A DNA stretch of 64,000 bases from Yamagishiella unicocca (lineage: Eukaryota > Chlorophyta > Chlorophyceae > Chlamydomonadales > Volvocaceae). A model generated the notes under the pieces. The model was given only the letters and a program-made list of their open reading frames with translations, made no database searches and had not been told where the DNA came from. Position 1 is the stretch's first letter, and every line of letters starts with the position of its first letter. The stretch spans positions 1 through 64,000 of the forward strand of contig BDSL01000056.1 of NCBI GenBank assembly GCA_003116995.1. Direction: 5' to 3'. Positions 34,401 to 43,519 of this stretch are shown in pieces. The position numbers were made by a program, and so were the translations under genes.

Positions 34401-36755
34401 GGGGCACGACAGAGGGGCCCTATGAAACCCCAGGCTGCGGGCCGTGTAGGCAACGGTGCCGTGCGCTGTCGTACACGCGCGGCCGCGGCCGCAGCAGCCC
34501 GAGTGCCGGACGGCGCAAGGGGAGTTGGGGGGGGGAGAGGGAGCCTGGGGTTGGGGGGGGGTGCACGTGCCCCGCTGGTCCGCGGCGCCTGAGCGCTTCC
34601 CGAGATTCCGACCCCAGCGGCCAGCTGCTGCAGTCGCCTTGCGACTCGGTACACAGAGGGACGCGACCGGGGCAGGGCCGCATCCTAGCACCACGTCGCC
34701 GCTTTCGAGGGCCGCATCCTAGCACCACGTCGCCCGCTTTTGACGGCCGCCTTGCTGCCGGCTGAGGCCGTGCTGCGTGTTTTTTCGGTGTTGTACTGGC
34801 GCGGAGGCCGAGCTGGGCTGCGCTATCGAGGGAGGGTTGCTGGGCCTTATCCCAGACCCGCAGCTTTCCGGCCCCCTCGTGGTTCCCTCCTCCGTCAAAC
34901 CCCCCTGCCCGCGGGTCCTGACCCCCCGCTTTCCGGGTCCCCCGAGCTCCTCCCCTCCGTCGCCGCCAGCACTGCCCCCCAGCACCCTGGCGGGGCCTCA
35001 CCCTCAGCGGGCCGCCGCCCTCCCCCTCCGTCGCCGGCGCCGCAAACTTGTCCAGGTGCTGCTCCACCAGCCGGTGCTGCTCGCAGATGACTTGCAGGTA
35101 GCTTATCACCGCCCTGGGTGCGGAGGGCAGTGCAGGCGGCGGTGCGTAGCGCCAGCGTCGGCATCCAGGATGGTGTTGTCCAGGATGGTGGTGTTCAGGA
35201 TGGTGGCGTCAAGGATGGTGGCGTCAAGAATGGTGGCGTCAAGAATGGTTGTGTTGGTGGCGTCAAGAATGGTGGCGTCAAGGATGGTGGCGGTGTGTGG
35301 TGGTGAGGGGTGGTGATAGGCGGCGAGGCGTTGCGGGCGATGCTGGTTGCGCAGTACCCGTCGGGGTGACGGTTGAGTGGTATGAAAGTGCGGTGCAGGC
35401 AGCGGTGATGGCGATGAAGGTGGTGGCGGGAGAGGAAGAGGTGGGGTGAATGGCGGGGGCGGGGCGTCCCCTCGTGAACAGGGTTTGCTCCTAGCGAGCG
35501 GCCGATCCTCAGGGCCCCAGGCCCCACCTGAAACCACCCGCCAGCACCCCAGCCGGCACGCGCAGGTTGTCGTTGCCGCCAAGCTCCAGGGAGGTCAGCG
35601 GCAGCCAGCCGATGTCGGGCGGCAGCATCTTCAGGTCGTTCCGGGCGAAGTTGAGGGACTGCAGGGGGCCACGATGTACGGATGAGGGTACGGAGGGTAC
35701 GGAAGGTTTGAGCCTTGGTGAGAGTACCGAGAGCACTGGGGCGCGGAATCGTAGCGGGGCAACCAAAGCTACGCCGTAAGCCATGCCGCACATAAGATGG
35801 GGCGCGCGAAAGCAATGGCGCATGGAAGCTGCGGTATGATCGACAGCTGGGCGTCATGGGTCCTTCGTGCATGTGCAGCACAGGAGGAATACATGGATTT
35901 ACGCCCGGAGGCATACATGGAAAATGGGCGATCGCAGTGGCACCCACACAGGTTGCTGGACCGTTACGCCCGCCCACGTCGGCATCAATACCCCATGCCT
36001 GTGGGGAACACCGTGCAAGGCAATGCAGCGTCGTTCGCGCGATTCATGCCTTTTGACTGCCTGTTTTCATGGACTGGCAGCCTCCGGTCTAGATGCTTGA
36101 CCGATGGAAAAACCTTTGTGCAGGCTGCAGAGAGCGATGCACATATGCCAGGTCCCCTTCTGGAGGCGAGGTGTGCGCACCTGAAGTGAGCTGAGGTGGA
36201 ACCACGGGCCGCTGGCGTCTGTCAGCTTGTTGCGGTGCAGGTCCAGCTGCTCGAGGCCAGAAAGCAAGAAGATACCCGCTGGAATGACTCTGAAGCTGTT
36301 GCCGCCCAGCAGCAGCGTCTTTAGAGACCTGGCATGGTGACATGGCACTTGTTAAGGAATATACTGGGGCCTCGTCAGGTTAGAAAACATGTCGAACCTG
36401 CATGTTGCTAAATCAGTTGGAATCCCCGTGAGATGATTCTTCGACAAGTCCAGCAGCACCAGGTTGGGCAGCCTAGGGAAGACTCCCAACGGCAATGCCT
36501 GTAGGAACCGCACGGTTCATGTAACTTCCATGGAATGCATTCAATTTAGCTTTGAACTTACAGAGATTTTATTACGTCCAAGCTTCAACGCTGTGCAGTC
36601 GGGCCGCTGCAGCACCTGCAGACCATCGATTGTGCACCATATTGTCAATCACAGGTAGGAAAGCGGTCTAAGAGACTAAAAATATGAACGCATACCTCGT
36701 CAGGCACAGCAGCTAGACCTTCCGCCTCATGAAAGGCAACATAGTCCTCAGCCAT
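26825..36755 (-). CDS. Leucine-rich-repeat protein with Ala/Glu helix and [11 protein letters not shown] tail
   Basis: Eighteen minus-strand exons close exactly to 1111 aa: 36755-36696, 36615-36562, 36498-36398, 36328-36181, 35658-35528, 35113-35002, 34329-34198, 33987-33867, 32936-32642, 32285-32125, 31511-31387, 30801-30748, 30614-30413, 30048-29765, 29283-29215, 28859-28617, 28217-27870, 27520-26825. The start [20 protein letters not shown] is clean, and the stop TGA is at 26825-26827. Residues ~20-765 are LRRs of the LxxLxLSxNxLxxLP type found in SHOC2/plant PIRL-like intracellular proteins (e.g. [37 protein letters not shown]). They are followed by an Ala/Glu-rich helical stretch. A conserved-looking segment beginning [19 protein letters not shown] comes next, then a Pro/Met/Gly repeat tail. 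No signal peptide, membrane segment or kinase is seen, so a cytosolic or ciliary scaffold role is possible but not shown. Confidence 0.9.
26873..27080 (-). repeat. 33-bp coding repeat ([11 protein letters not shown])
   Basis: About six in-frame copies of a 33-bp unit encode [11 protein letters not shown] at the C-terminus of the LRR protein. The last unit differs slightly and the protein ends [11 protein letters not shown]. Confidence 0.93.
27528..27562 (-). repeat. Introner-like element end, family B (gene-sense, abuts 3' splice site)
   Basis: On the minus strand CCGTGGATTCGCGGATCCTC is followed by TTATAAACCC, then the CCCCGCAG acceptor of the last LRR-gene exon only 8 bases later. Confidence 0.65.
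28444..28492. repeat. (TATGTG)n microsatellite
   Basis: TATGTG/TGTGTG repeats lie in intron 28218-28616 of the LRR gene. Confidence 0.9.
29306..29412 (-). repeat. Introner-like element, family A variant (gene-sense)
   Basis: On the minus strand the element begins GTGCTCCAGCATGCGCCCAC, has CGCCAACTATCCTGTCCCTG, and ends GCGTAAACGGTTTGTATGCC close to the 3' splice site of the exon at 29283. 54049-54163 carries the same variant in the J-domain gene. Confidence 0.65.
29672..29720. repeat. (TTAG)n microsatellite
   Basis: Eleven to twelve GTTA units with one GTTG interruption lie in intron 29284-29764 of the LRR gene. Confidence 0.95.
30224..30305 (+). repeat. Introner-like element, family A (diverged, antisense)
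   Basis: Begins CCTCCAGCATGCACCTTCAA, has CCTAATCGGTTCTCCTAATC and ends CCACGGGTTTCCCCTCATAT. It lies in intron 30049-30412 of the minus-strand LRR gene. Confidence 0.6.
32457..32615 (+). repeat. Introner-like families B and A side by side (antisense)
   Basis: GTGGATTCGCGGATTCTC, then TTATAACCCC (family B), is followed by AAAAAACGTCTTTTCCTAAA, CGG and GCATGCACGGTTTTTTTCTC (family A). Both are antisense in LRR-gene intron 32286-32641. The family A end lies about 30 bases from the 5' splice site. Confidence 0.65.
32939..33408. repeat. 19-bp minisatellite GGGACGGGGGTGGGGCGAG
   Basis: About 24-25 copies of a G-rich 19-bp unit, with GCGAA/GCGAG variants, start only three bases upstream of the 3' splice site of the LRR-gene exon at 32936. 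The transcript carries the C-rich strand. Confidence 0.95.
34040..34165. repeat. AACCCCTCCGCCCCC tandem array
   Basis: Three CCTAACCCAG units and four to five AACCCCTCCGCCCCC units lie in the LRR-gene intron 33988-34197. Confidence 0.9.
35160..35295. repeat. ~12-bp GGATGGTGGCGTCAA tandem repeat
   Basis: About nine diverged copies of GGATGGTGGCGTCAA/GAATGGTGGCGTCAA lie in LRR-gene intron 35114-35527. They are not coding. Confidence 0.9.
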
Positions 36756-38654
36756 CTCTGCAATCAATGCTACAAGAGGCTGTCAACCATTCGACACGTG
36801 CAGGCTGTAGCACACAAGTGACAGCATGTCCTAGAAACCAATTGACGATTTTAACATAGACACGGTGCCTGTCAAGGTGCTGAATAGACGTACTTCTGCT
36901 GCCGTACGCTTCCTCATAGCTTACTATTGCCCCGCAGGCGCCACAGTGGTTACGCCAAAGCTGCAAGCCACGGGGGCGCTACTTTGATTTAGGCGAGGAA
37001 CAAGCCTGCAAAATGGATACACACTTTATTGTGGGGTTGCTCCCCCGCTCAACGTTACTACCGGGGCGGCTAACTGTGTCACATGGGCCGCCCTCCAGCC
37101 TTCGCCAGCGGAGGTATATCGGATGCCGATTTAGGGATTCCAACGATGGTAGGGTATCATCTCTAATTTCATCCTTCTTTCGCGAGGGGTGCCCTGTCCA
37201 GCGCGCCAGGGCCGCGTTGGCGGGCGATGCCGATACCGACCGGGTCGGAGCGCAGCGTTCGTACCGAGCGGTACGGCGAACTTACTATCGTTGCTCACGG
37301 TCTCCTCGGCAACGCGCCGCTTTTCTGCCTGCGGGTCTGTACGGGTTGGATCCGTGCGGCCTGCCAACTCGCCAGGCTGCCGGCGCGGCCGGCAAACGGA
37401 GGCCCGCCCTGAAGGGAGCAATTCCGTGGGCCCTATGGTGGCGCGGTGTGGTGCCGCCAAGCAACCCGCCCCGTCGGGGGCGTCCGGGGCGGCGCGTCGG
37501 GCAGCTGCCGCTGCCGCGTTCGGTGGGTTGGATGGAGCTTAGTGGTTAGCAGCTGCGGCCCCTGGAGCGGGGTGCCGCTGCTCCGCAGTCGGGGGCTCCC
37601 GTGTTGCGCTGGGGCGACCGGAGGGCCATCGGGCCCAGCTGCAGGTCGTACCATAGGGGGACTGGAAGCTGTTAGCTAGTTTGCAGTCGTGACACGTTTG
37701 CGGGGAAGCATGGGCATGGGCTCAAAATGGGCATGGGCTCAAAATCCGCTACTCGCTTGACAAAGCCATCCGACCGGCCTCACAGGCATCTGCGTCATAG
37801 CCATCCGACCCGTAAGCGCCGAACCGGCCGCTAGGGGCCAAGGGCCTTATAGCTGCGTCCGGCTGGAGGAGGAGCCTTGGTCGCGGGCGTGGTAGTCAGG
37901 GTGTTCAGCGCCTCGCTCCAAAAGCAATGATAGCCGAGCCATCTGTTTGGCTAGGTCGCCCAGCGGTACTTGGGAACCGGTGGCCCTGGCGGTGCCGCCA
38001 AGAGTGATGTGGGTAGGGGCCCGACCGCCGCCATGTGCTGCCGGTGACGTTCCTCGTCACGGTGGTCCGAGCGCCGCTGCAGAAATTGTTGGTGGCGCTG
38101 GGACTCGAAAGGCCGGCGTGGCTGGGACCCGAGACTCGATCGAACTCGGCAGCAGGGCCGCCACCCGCAGTGATTGCTGTAAAAGCCCCCTCTGCGAACG
38201 TGCAGGTAGTCGACAAGAATCCTGCTTGACATAGCGTTCCCGGCCATTGCATACACCTGGGAGCCTCTGGAGGTGCTAGAGGAATTCCTTACTAAGGGAA
38301 TCATGAGCCCTGCGCTGAGACAGCTAAGGCCCGCGTGAAGACACGCCCTCAAAGGCGCTCAACCCAGGGGCAATGCGAACCGATTCATTCATCTACAGTA
38401 TAACCCCTACAATCCCGTCACACCTCGCTATTGCCGATGCTGCGGACCAGGGATTGGTTACACTCGTAACATTGCTTTGAATGATTCTCCCATAGAGGTT
38501 GCGAAGGGAATTGTATGACGTGATATTACGTATTAAACACGCTCGGCCAACGTTTCGGAGCCTGGTTTCTTACACTTACGCCATCCTTCACTCTTCAAGC
38601 CAACATTAGGCTAGTTGTCATTGTGCCATAAGGTATGCTAGAACTTTCACCCGG
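36756..38654. other. Divergent intergenic region, LRR gene and transporter gene
   Basis: Holds the 5' flanks of two divergently transcribed genes. A GC-rich patch at ~37150-38350 carries overlapping open frames on both strands without recognisable domains; it may be an old transposon fragment or CpG-type promoter DNA. A direct repeat AAAATGGGCATGGGCTC occurs at 37711-37745. From ~38400 the sequence is AT-richer. Confidence 0.5.
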
Positions 38655-41600
38655 ATGAAGCAAGATGAAAACGGTGCACTTGTCTCCGTCGACGACCTGC
38701 TCGAAAAGGAGCTGGGCTGGCGGGGCTTCGGGCCAGCCCAGGCCCTAGCTCTGCTTGTAGGAGGTCTTGCGTACACAATTATGGCTCTTGTCCTGTTTCA
38801 AATGACCTTTGCATATACCGACCCGCTGGCCGGCACCGGGCCACCGGCATGGCGATGCAATGACGCCAACGACATGGCATGCGCGGCGGTTCTTAGCCAG
38901 CAGCAACGAGAGCGGGGGTATATAACGTCTCCGGTCGCCGCGTACTCTGGCATCACTAGCGACGGAGGCCTTGCCGAAGGCGGTGGCCGTACCGCCGGCA
39001 GCGGCGGTGGCGCGGACCAGCAACCGCTGCCGCGCAGCTTCTGCGACCTGGATGCATCGCAGTACGTGTGGCTCGATCCGGGGTTGAGCCTCAGCAGCGA
39101 GTACAACCTAGTGTGTGGACAGAAGTGGAAGGTGCGTGCCGCGGCAAGTGCGGGGCCGGGCAACTGTACTGCGGTGCTGGGTGAAGAGGCGGGGGGTTCG
39201 AGGGAAACCCGTGGAGGCGGGGGGGGGGCCGGAGGGGCGTCCCAACCCATCACTTTTTGTTGCCCATCCTCAGGCGAGCCTCCTAGAAACGCTCTTCTTC
39301 GCGGGCTTCATGACCGGCAACGGCGTCTTCGGAGCGGTCGCTGATCGTCACGGCCGCCGCATGACGCTGGCGATCTGTGCGGCAGCTACGGGACTGCTCA
39401 CCGCGCTGTCGGCATCGCCGCTGGTGCCGCTGGGTCCAGGGGCTCGCGCGGCGGCGGCGGCAGCCGCCGCCGCCGCCGGCGGCGGCGGCGCTGACGCCAA
39501 CAGCGACGGCGCTGATGGCAGCATCAGCGGCGGCGGCGGCGGCGGTGGCTACTGGCTCCACTTGGTTCTCCGCTGCGCCGCCGGCGTGGCGTGTGCGGGG
39601 CAGGCGCTTGGGGCGTACGTGTTGGCTACGGAGATGGTGGGACCGGCGTGGAGGGGGGCGGCAGGTGCGGCGGGGGCGTGAGGGACGGGCGGGGGCAGAG
39701 GAGGACCAGTGAATGGACATACGGGAAGAGAAGAAGCATCGTGTTGTCAGTTTGGAGGGAGGTCTGACGTCTGAGGCGGCATGCTGGAGGACGCGCCTCC
39801 CATCACCGGGTCTGCCCTCGCATGGAATTTCGGACGCGCTTCCCTTGGAGGACTCCCACAGGTTTTCCTACCCGCTCAGTTCACAAAGCCGTTTCCTCCT
39901 TCACCTCCCATCGCTGGGTCGTGCGTCAAGCGCCGCCGGGACGGGACCTCCTCTTCCCATGAAATTTCACACGGCTTGGCAGTGAAACCACGCACTTTCA
40001 CGCCGCCCCCAGGCATGCTGACGCAGACGTTCTTCATCCTTGGGGAATTCCTGCTGGTGGGTTTGTCGCTGGCCTTCCCTCCCTGGAGGGCCCTCACGAA
40101 GGCGGTGGCGGTGGCTTGCGGGCTGGTGCTGTTGCTGGTGCCGCTGGTGCCGGAGTCGCCGCGCTGGTTGCTGCTGCACGGCAGGCCGGCCAAGGTGCGG
40201 CGGGGAGGAGGGGCTTTCCATGTTGGGGGTGGTACGGTAGTAATGGTGCCAATGATGATCAGTACGGTGATCAATACGCTGATCAATATGATGGTTAATA
40301 TATATGATGATCATTACAATGAACATTATGGTAACCAACATGATGATTTACAGGTGGTGATGGTGGTGGTGGTGGTGGCGAAGATGACATGGGTTGAGAC
40401 GCGGAGGGATGAGTGAAATGGAATGGAGGGTTGAGGTCTGCATGGCGGCCTTGGCGGGTCCAGGGATGGTGCTGGTGGTCCATTGGGGTTGCTGCTGCGA
40501 CGGGAATCATGGTTGACCCACGTGCAAGTCGTACAAACCGAATCGTAACGGAAAGGACCCTGCCGCCGGCGCCGCCGGCCCCCTCAACCGAACAACCGAT
40601 CAGGCTCGCTCGGCGCTGCTCTGGGTGGCTCGCCTCAACCGCCGCCCTCCGCCCGCTATGAAGTGCACGGCCGGCGGCGAGATCTACATGCTGCTACAGC
40701 TCCAACCACCCAACGATCATTTTAACGGCCACGGCGGCGACCCTGAGTCTGCCGGCCCCTTCGCCGCCGCCGCCGCCACCACAACCGTCGCTACCTTCAA
40801 CCTCAATGGCGACGACGCGAACGAGTCGGAGACCGCACCCCTTGTTCGCGCCGATGCCGACGCCAACGACAATAACGGTATCAACGGTGCGCCCGCCTCC
40901 GTCGGTCTGTGGACCGCCCTGGCGCACCCCGTCACTCGCCGCCTGCTGCTGTCCGCCTGCTTCGTCATGTTTTCGCTGTCGGTTGCCTATTTTGGCGTCA
41001 CGCTGGCGCTGGGCTCTCTGGTGGCGGGCTCGCTGCACCTCAACTTCATGCTCACTGCCGCGGCGGAGCTGCCCGCCTACCTGGCCATCGCCGCCACCAC
41101 CGACAAGCTAGGCCGCCGGGTCGTCATCGGCGGCGGTACGGCGCTGGCGGGGGTGGCGTGTCTGGCGTGCGCCTTCACGTCAGCGGGAACGCTGCAGGTG
41201 AGGCGGGCGGGTGGGGTTTAGGGTTTTAGGGGTTTAGGGTTTATTTGGGTGGATTTCGATTGTAGCTGCAGGTGATGAGGCGGGTGTGGGGTTTAGGGTT
41301 TATTTGGATGGATTTCGATTGTAGCTGCAAGTGAGGCGGGTGTGGGGTTTAGGGTTTATTTGGATGGATTTCGATTGTAGCTGCAGGTGAGGCGGGTGTG
41401 GGGTTTAGGGTTTATTTGGATGGATTTAGATTGTAGCTGCAGGTGAGGCGGGTGTGGGAAGGCGGGGTGTGTCGAAATGGAGAAAGAAAGCCATGGCCCG
41501 AAACCGGATGCTTAGTGATGCGGGGGGGTGCATGGGAGGAAGCTCGTAAGGCGGCACTTAGAACCTGTGGGGCGAGTGTGGGACGGCGGTGGGGGTGGGA

Positions 41601-43519
41601 GGAGGCGCGTGAATTTAGGGTTGCAGGGGAACCGGTTGGGATGCAGGCCGTGAGGCGTTGTGGTTACGGTGGGGCCAAGTGGTTTTCAGGGTTTTAGGGT
41701 TTGGATTGAAGCCGTGGGGAGGCGGCAGGGGCGAGGGAGCTCTGGTTAAACTCGGGGTAGTCGTTTATGGCGGCAAGACGTTCTGCGGAGCTGACACGAC
41801 GGAAAGGAGTACCTCGATTCCAGCGCACCTTCCCCCTCCGCCTCCTGTTGCTGCCTCGGCGCGGCCCCAATCCTCCCCCCGGACTTCGTTCCCCTCTCCC
41901 CGCTCTCCCCTCTCCCCTCGACACTTCCTCAGCAATTGTGCCCCCCTGCCTCCCTGCCCCCCTGCCTCCCTGCCCCCCTGCCTCCCTGCCCCCCTGCCTC
42001 CTTGCCCCCCTGCCCCCCTGCCTTCCTGCCCCACCTCCCTGGCCCTCCTGCCTCTCCCCTGCCTGCCTCCCCCCTGCCTGCCTCATCAGGTGCTGCTGGC
42101 CATGACCGGCAAGCTTGGCTGCAGCGGGGCCTGGGCCATTGGCCTCACCTTCGCCGCGGAGCTCTTCCCCACAGCCCTCAGGTCCACGGCGCTCAGCTTG
42201 GCGAGCCAGGTGAGCTGCGGCGCCAGGAGGGCCCTATGCGCCGCGACCCAGGGGACTGGACAACTCTCAGCTAGCCTCGGGTTGCTTGTCGGTTCGGTCC
42301 GCCGGCTTCCTCTCCATCCCCACTCACCTGCACCCCTCGCCGCACCCCCCCACTCCTGTGACGAAGAACGCACCCAACCGCCGCACACGGCTGCTCCCTG
42401 CTCCTGACCCCTTTCTTTGCTCTGTGGTATATCGCCGTCGTCGACACTGCCCTCCTCACCCACCAACAACACCCCTGCCGCCGCTCCCCGGCGCGGCCAC
42501 CACACCCACCACAACAACTCCTCTCCCCGTATCCCTTGTCGTGTAATCGAGTCTTCTCGCCCCGCACCCCCTCCCTGGATTCGCGGATTATCTTTTAACC
42601 TCCCTCCCCTTTTTGCGCGCAGTCCGGCGATATGGGTGGCCTGGTGACCCCCGTGCTGCTGCTGCTGAGCCCGCCGGGCCGCTGGGAGCGGCTGCCCTTC
42701 GCGGTGATGGGCATCATGTCGCTGGCGGCAGTGGCGCTGGTGTGGCAGGTGGGTTGGCCGGGAGAGAGTGGGTGGGTGGGTGGGTGGGTGGGTGGCGGGG
42801 CTCCCGTGCGTGGGGGCCTACAGGTCCTGGAGTTTGGGTGGGCGGCGGTCACCTCGAAAAGGCGCGATGTGGCGGCGGCGCCCCTGTGAGGGCTCCTCCC
42901 TCCCCCGCCGACACCAGTCAGTTCCGTGCACGTCGTACATGTCGTACACGTCGTACACGTCGTACACGTCGTGCGCTCGTGAGTTTGCTGCCCGCGCGCG
43001 TCGTCGCAGCTGCCCGAGACCCGCGGCATGCCCCAGCTGGACACCTTCGAGGAGCTGCTGGAGTGGCTGAGGCTGCAGCGGGGACGCGCCGGCTCGCAGA
43101 TCGCAGTCGTCAGTGCCGCGAGTGAGCCGCGCTGCGGCGGCGCCGGCGTGGGGCTGTCCCGCGGCGGCAGCGGGGCCGAAGGCGGCGCCAGGGCGTGGCA
43201 GACCGTCGGGGCGCCGGCGGGGCCCGGCAGCAGCACGGGCGCGAGTGACGGCCTGCCGCTGCTGCTGCATCGGCATGCGGACCCAGCAGCAGCAGCAGCG
43301 GCGTACGAGGGGTTGGTGGTGCCGGAGGCGCCGGCGCCGTTCCCCGTCGCTGTCTTTAGGCGTGCGGGCAGCAGCGGCAGCAGCACGGGGCCGCGGCCGC
43401 TGGGTAAGGGTTCACTGGAGCTGGCGGAGGCGCCTTTCGGCACCGGTAGCCCTTGGCGGGGAGCGGCTGAAGGTAGCGAGAGGACCCGGCTGAAAGGGGG
43501 GCGTGTCCCCTCTGAGTGA
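38655..43519 (+). CDS. SLC22/organic-cation-transporter-like MFS transporter
   Basis: Seven exons close to 799 aa: 38655-39131, 39274-39664, 40013-40194, 40604-41197, 42090-42209, 42623-42748, 43010-43519. The first membrane segment (about 27-50) is followed by a large Cys-containing outer loop. That loop ends SEYNLVCGQKWKASLLETLF, the typical SLC22 lead-in to segment 2. Then come GxxxFGAVADRHGRR (the MFS motif A, 183-188) and VPESPRWLL (~336-343), the SLC22 signature before the central cytoplasmic loop. Six more hydrophobic segments follow, with DKLGRRVVIGG as the second motif A. AELFPTALRSTALSLAS and the LPETRG end motif of the family are also present. The long C-terminal tail is low complexity. 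An Ala/Gly/Ser insert lies after segment 3. The substrate is unknown: organic cations, carnitine or metabolites are all possible. Location is a membrane. Confidence 0.92.
41192..41460 (+). repeat. Tandem duplication carrying a 5' splice site (transporter intron 4)
   Basis: The exon end CTGCAG and donor GTGAGGCGGG (41198) recur downstream at 41272, 41331, 41387 and 41443 in units of 56-74 bp. Each unit also carries GGGTTTAGGGTTTATTTGG and GGATTTCGATTGTAGCTGCA. The repeated stretch thus offers four extra donor-like sites. Confidence 0.9.
41938..42080. repeat. CCCCCCTGCCTCCCTG tandem array
   Basis: About eight 8-16 bp pyrimidine units lie directly before the 3' splice site of transporter exon 5 (42090). 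Confidence 0.9.
42573..42600 (+). repeat. Introner-like element end, family B (gene-sense, near 3' splice site)
   Basis: CCTGGATTCGCGGATTATCT, then TTTAACC, then a pyrimidine run and GCGCGCAG acceptor at 42622. It is preceded by GTGTAATCGAGTCTTCTCGC, a family A-like end. Confidence 0.65.

Noticed and set aside
36500..36680. Possible separate small gene on the plus strand ([10 protein letters not shown]...)
   Set aside because: It is opposite LRR-gene exons 2 and 3, which have exact phases and LRR sequence on the minus strand.
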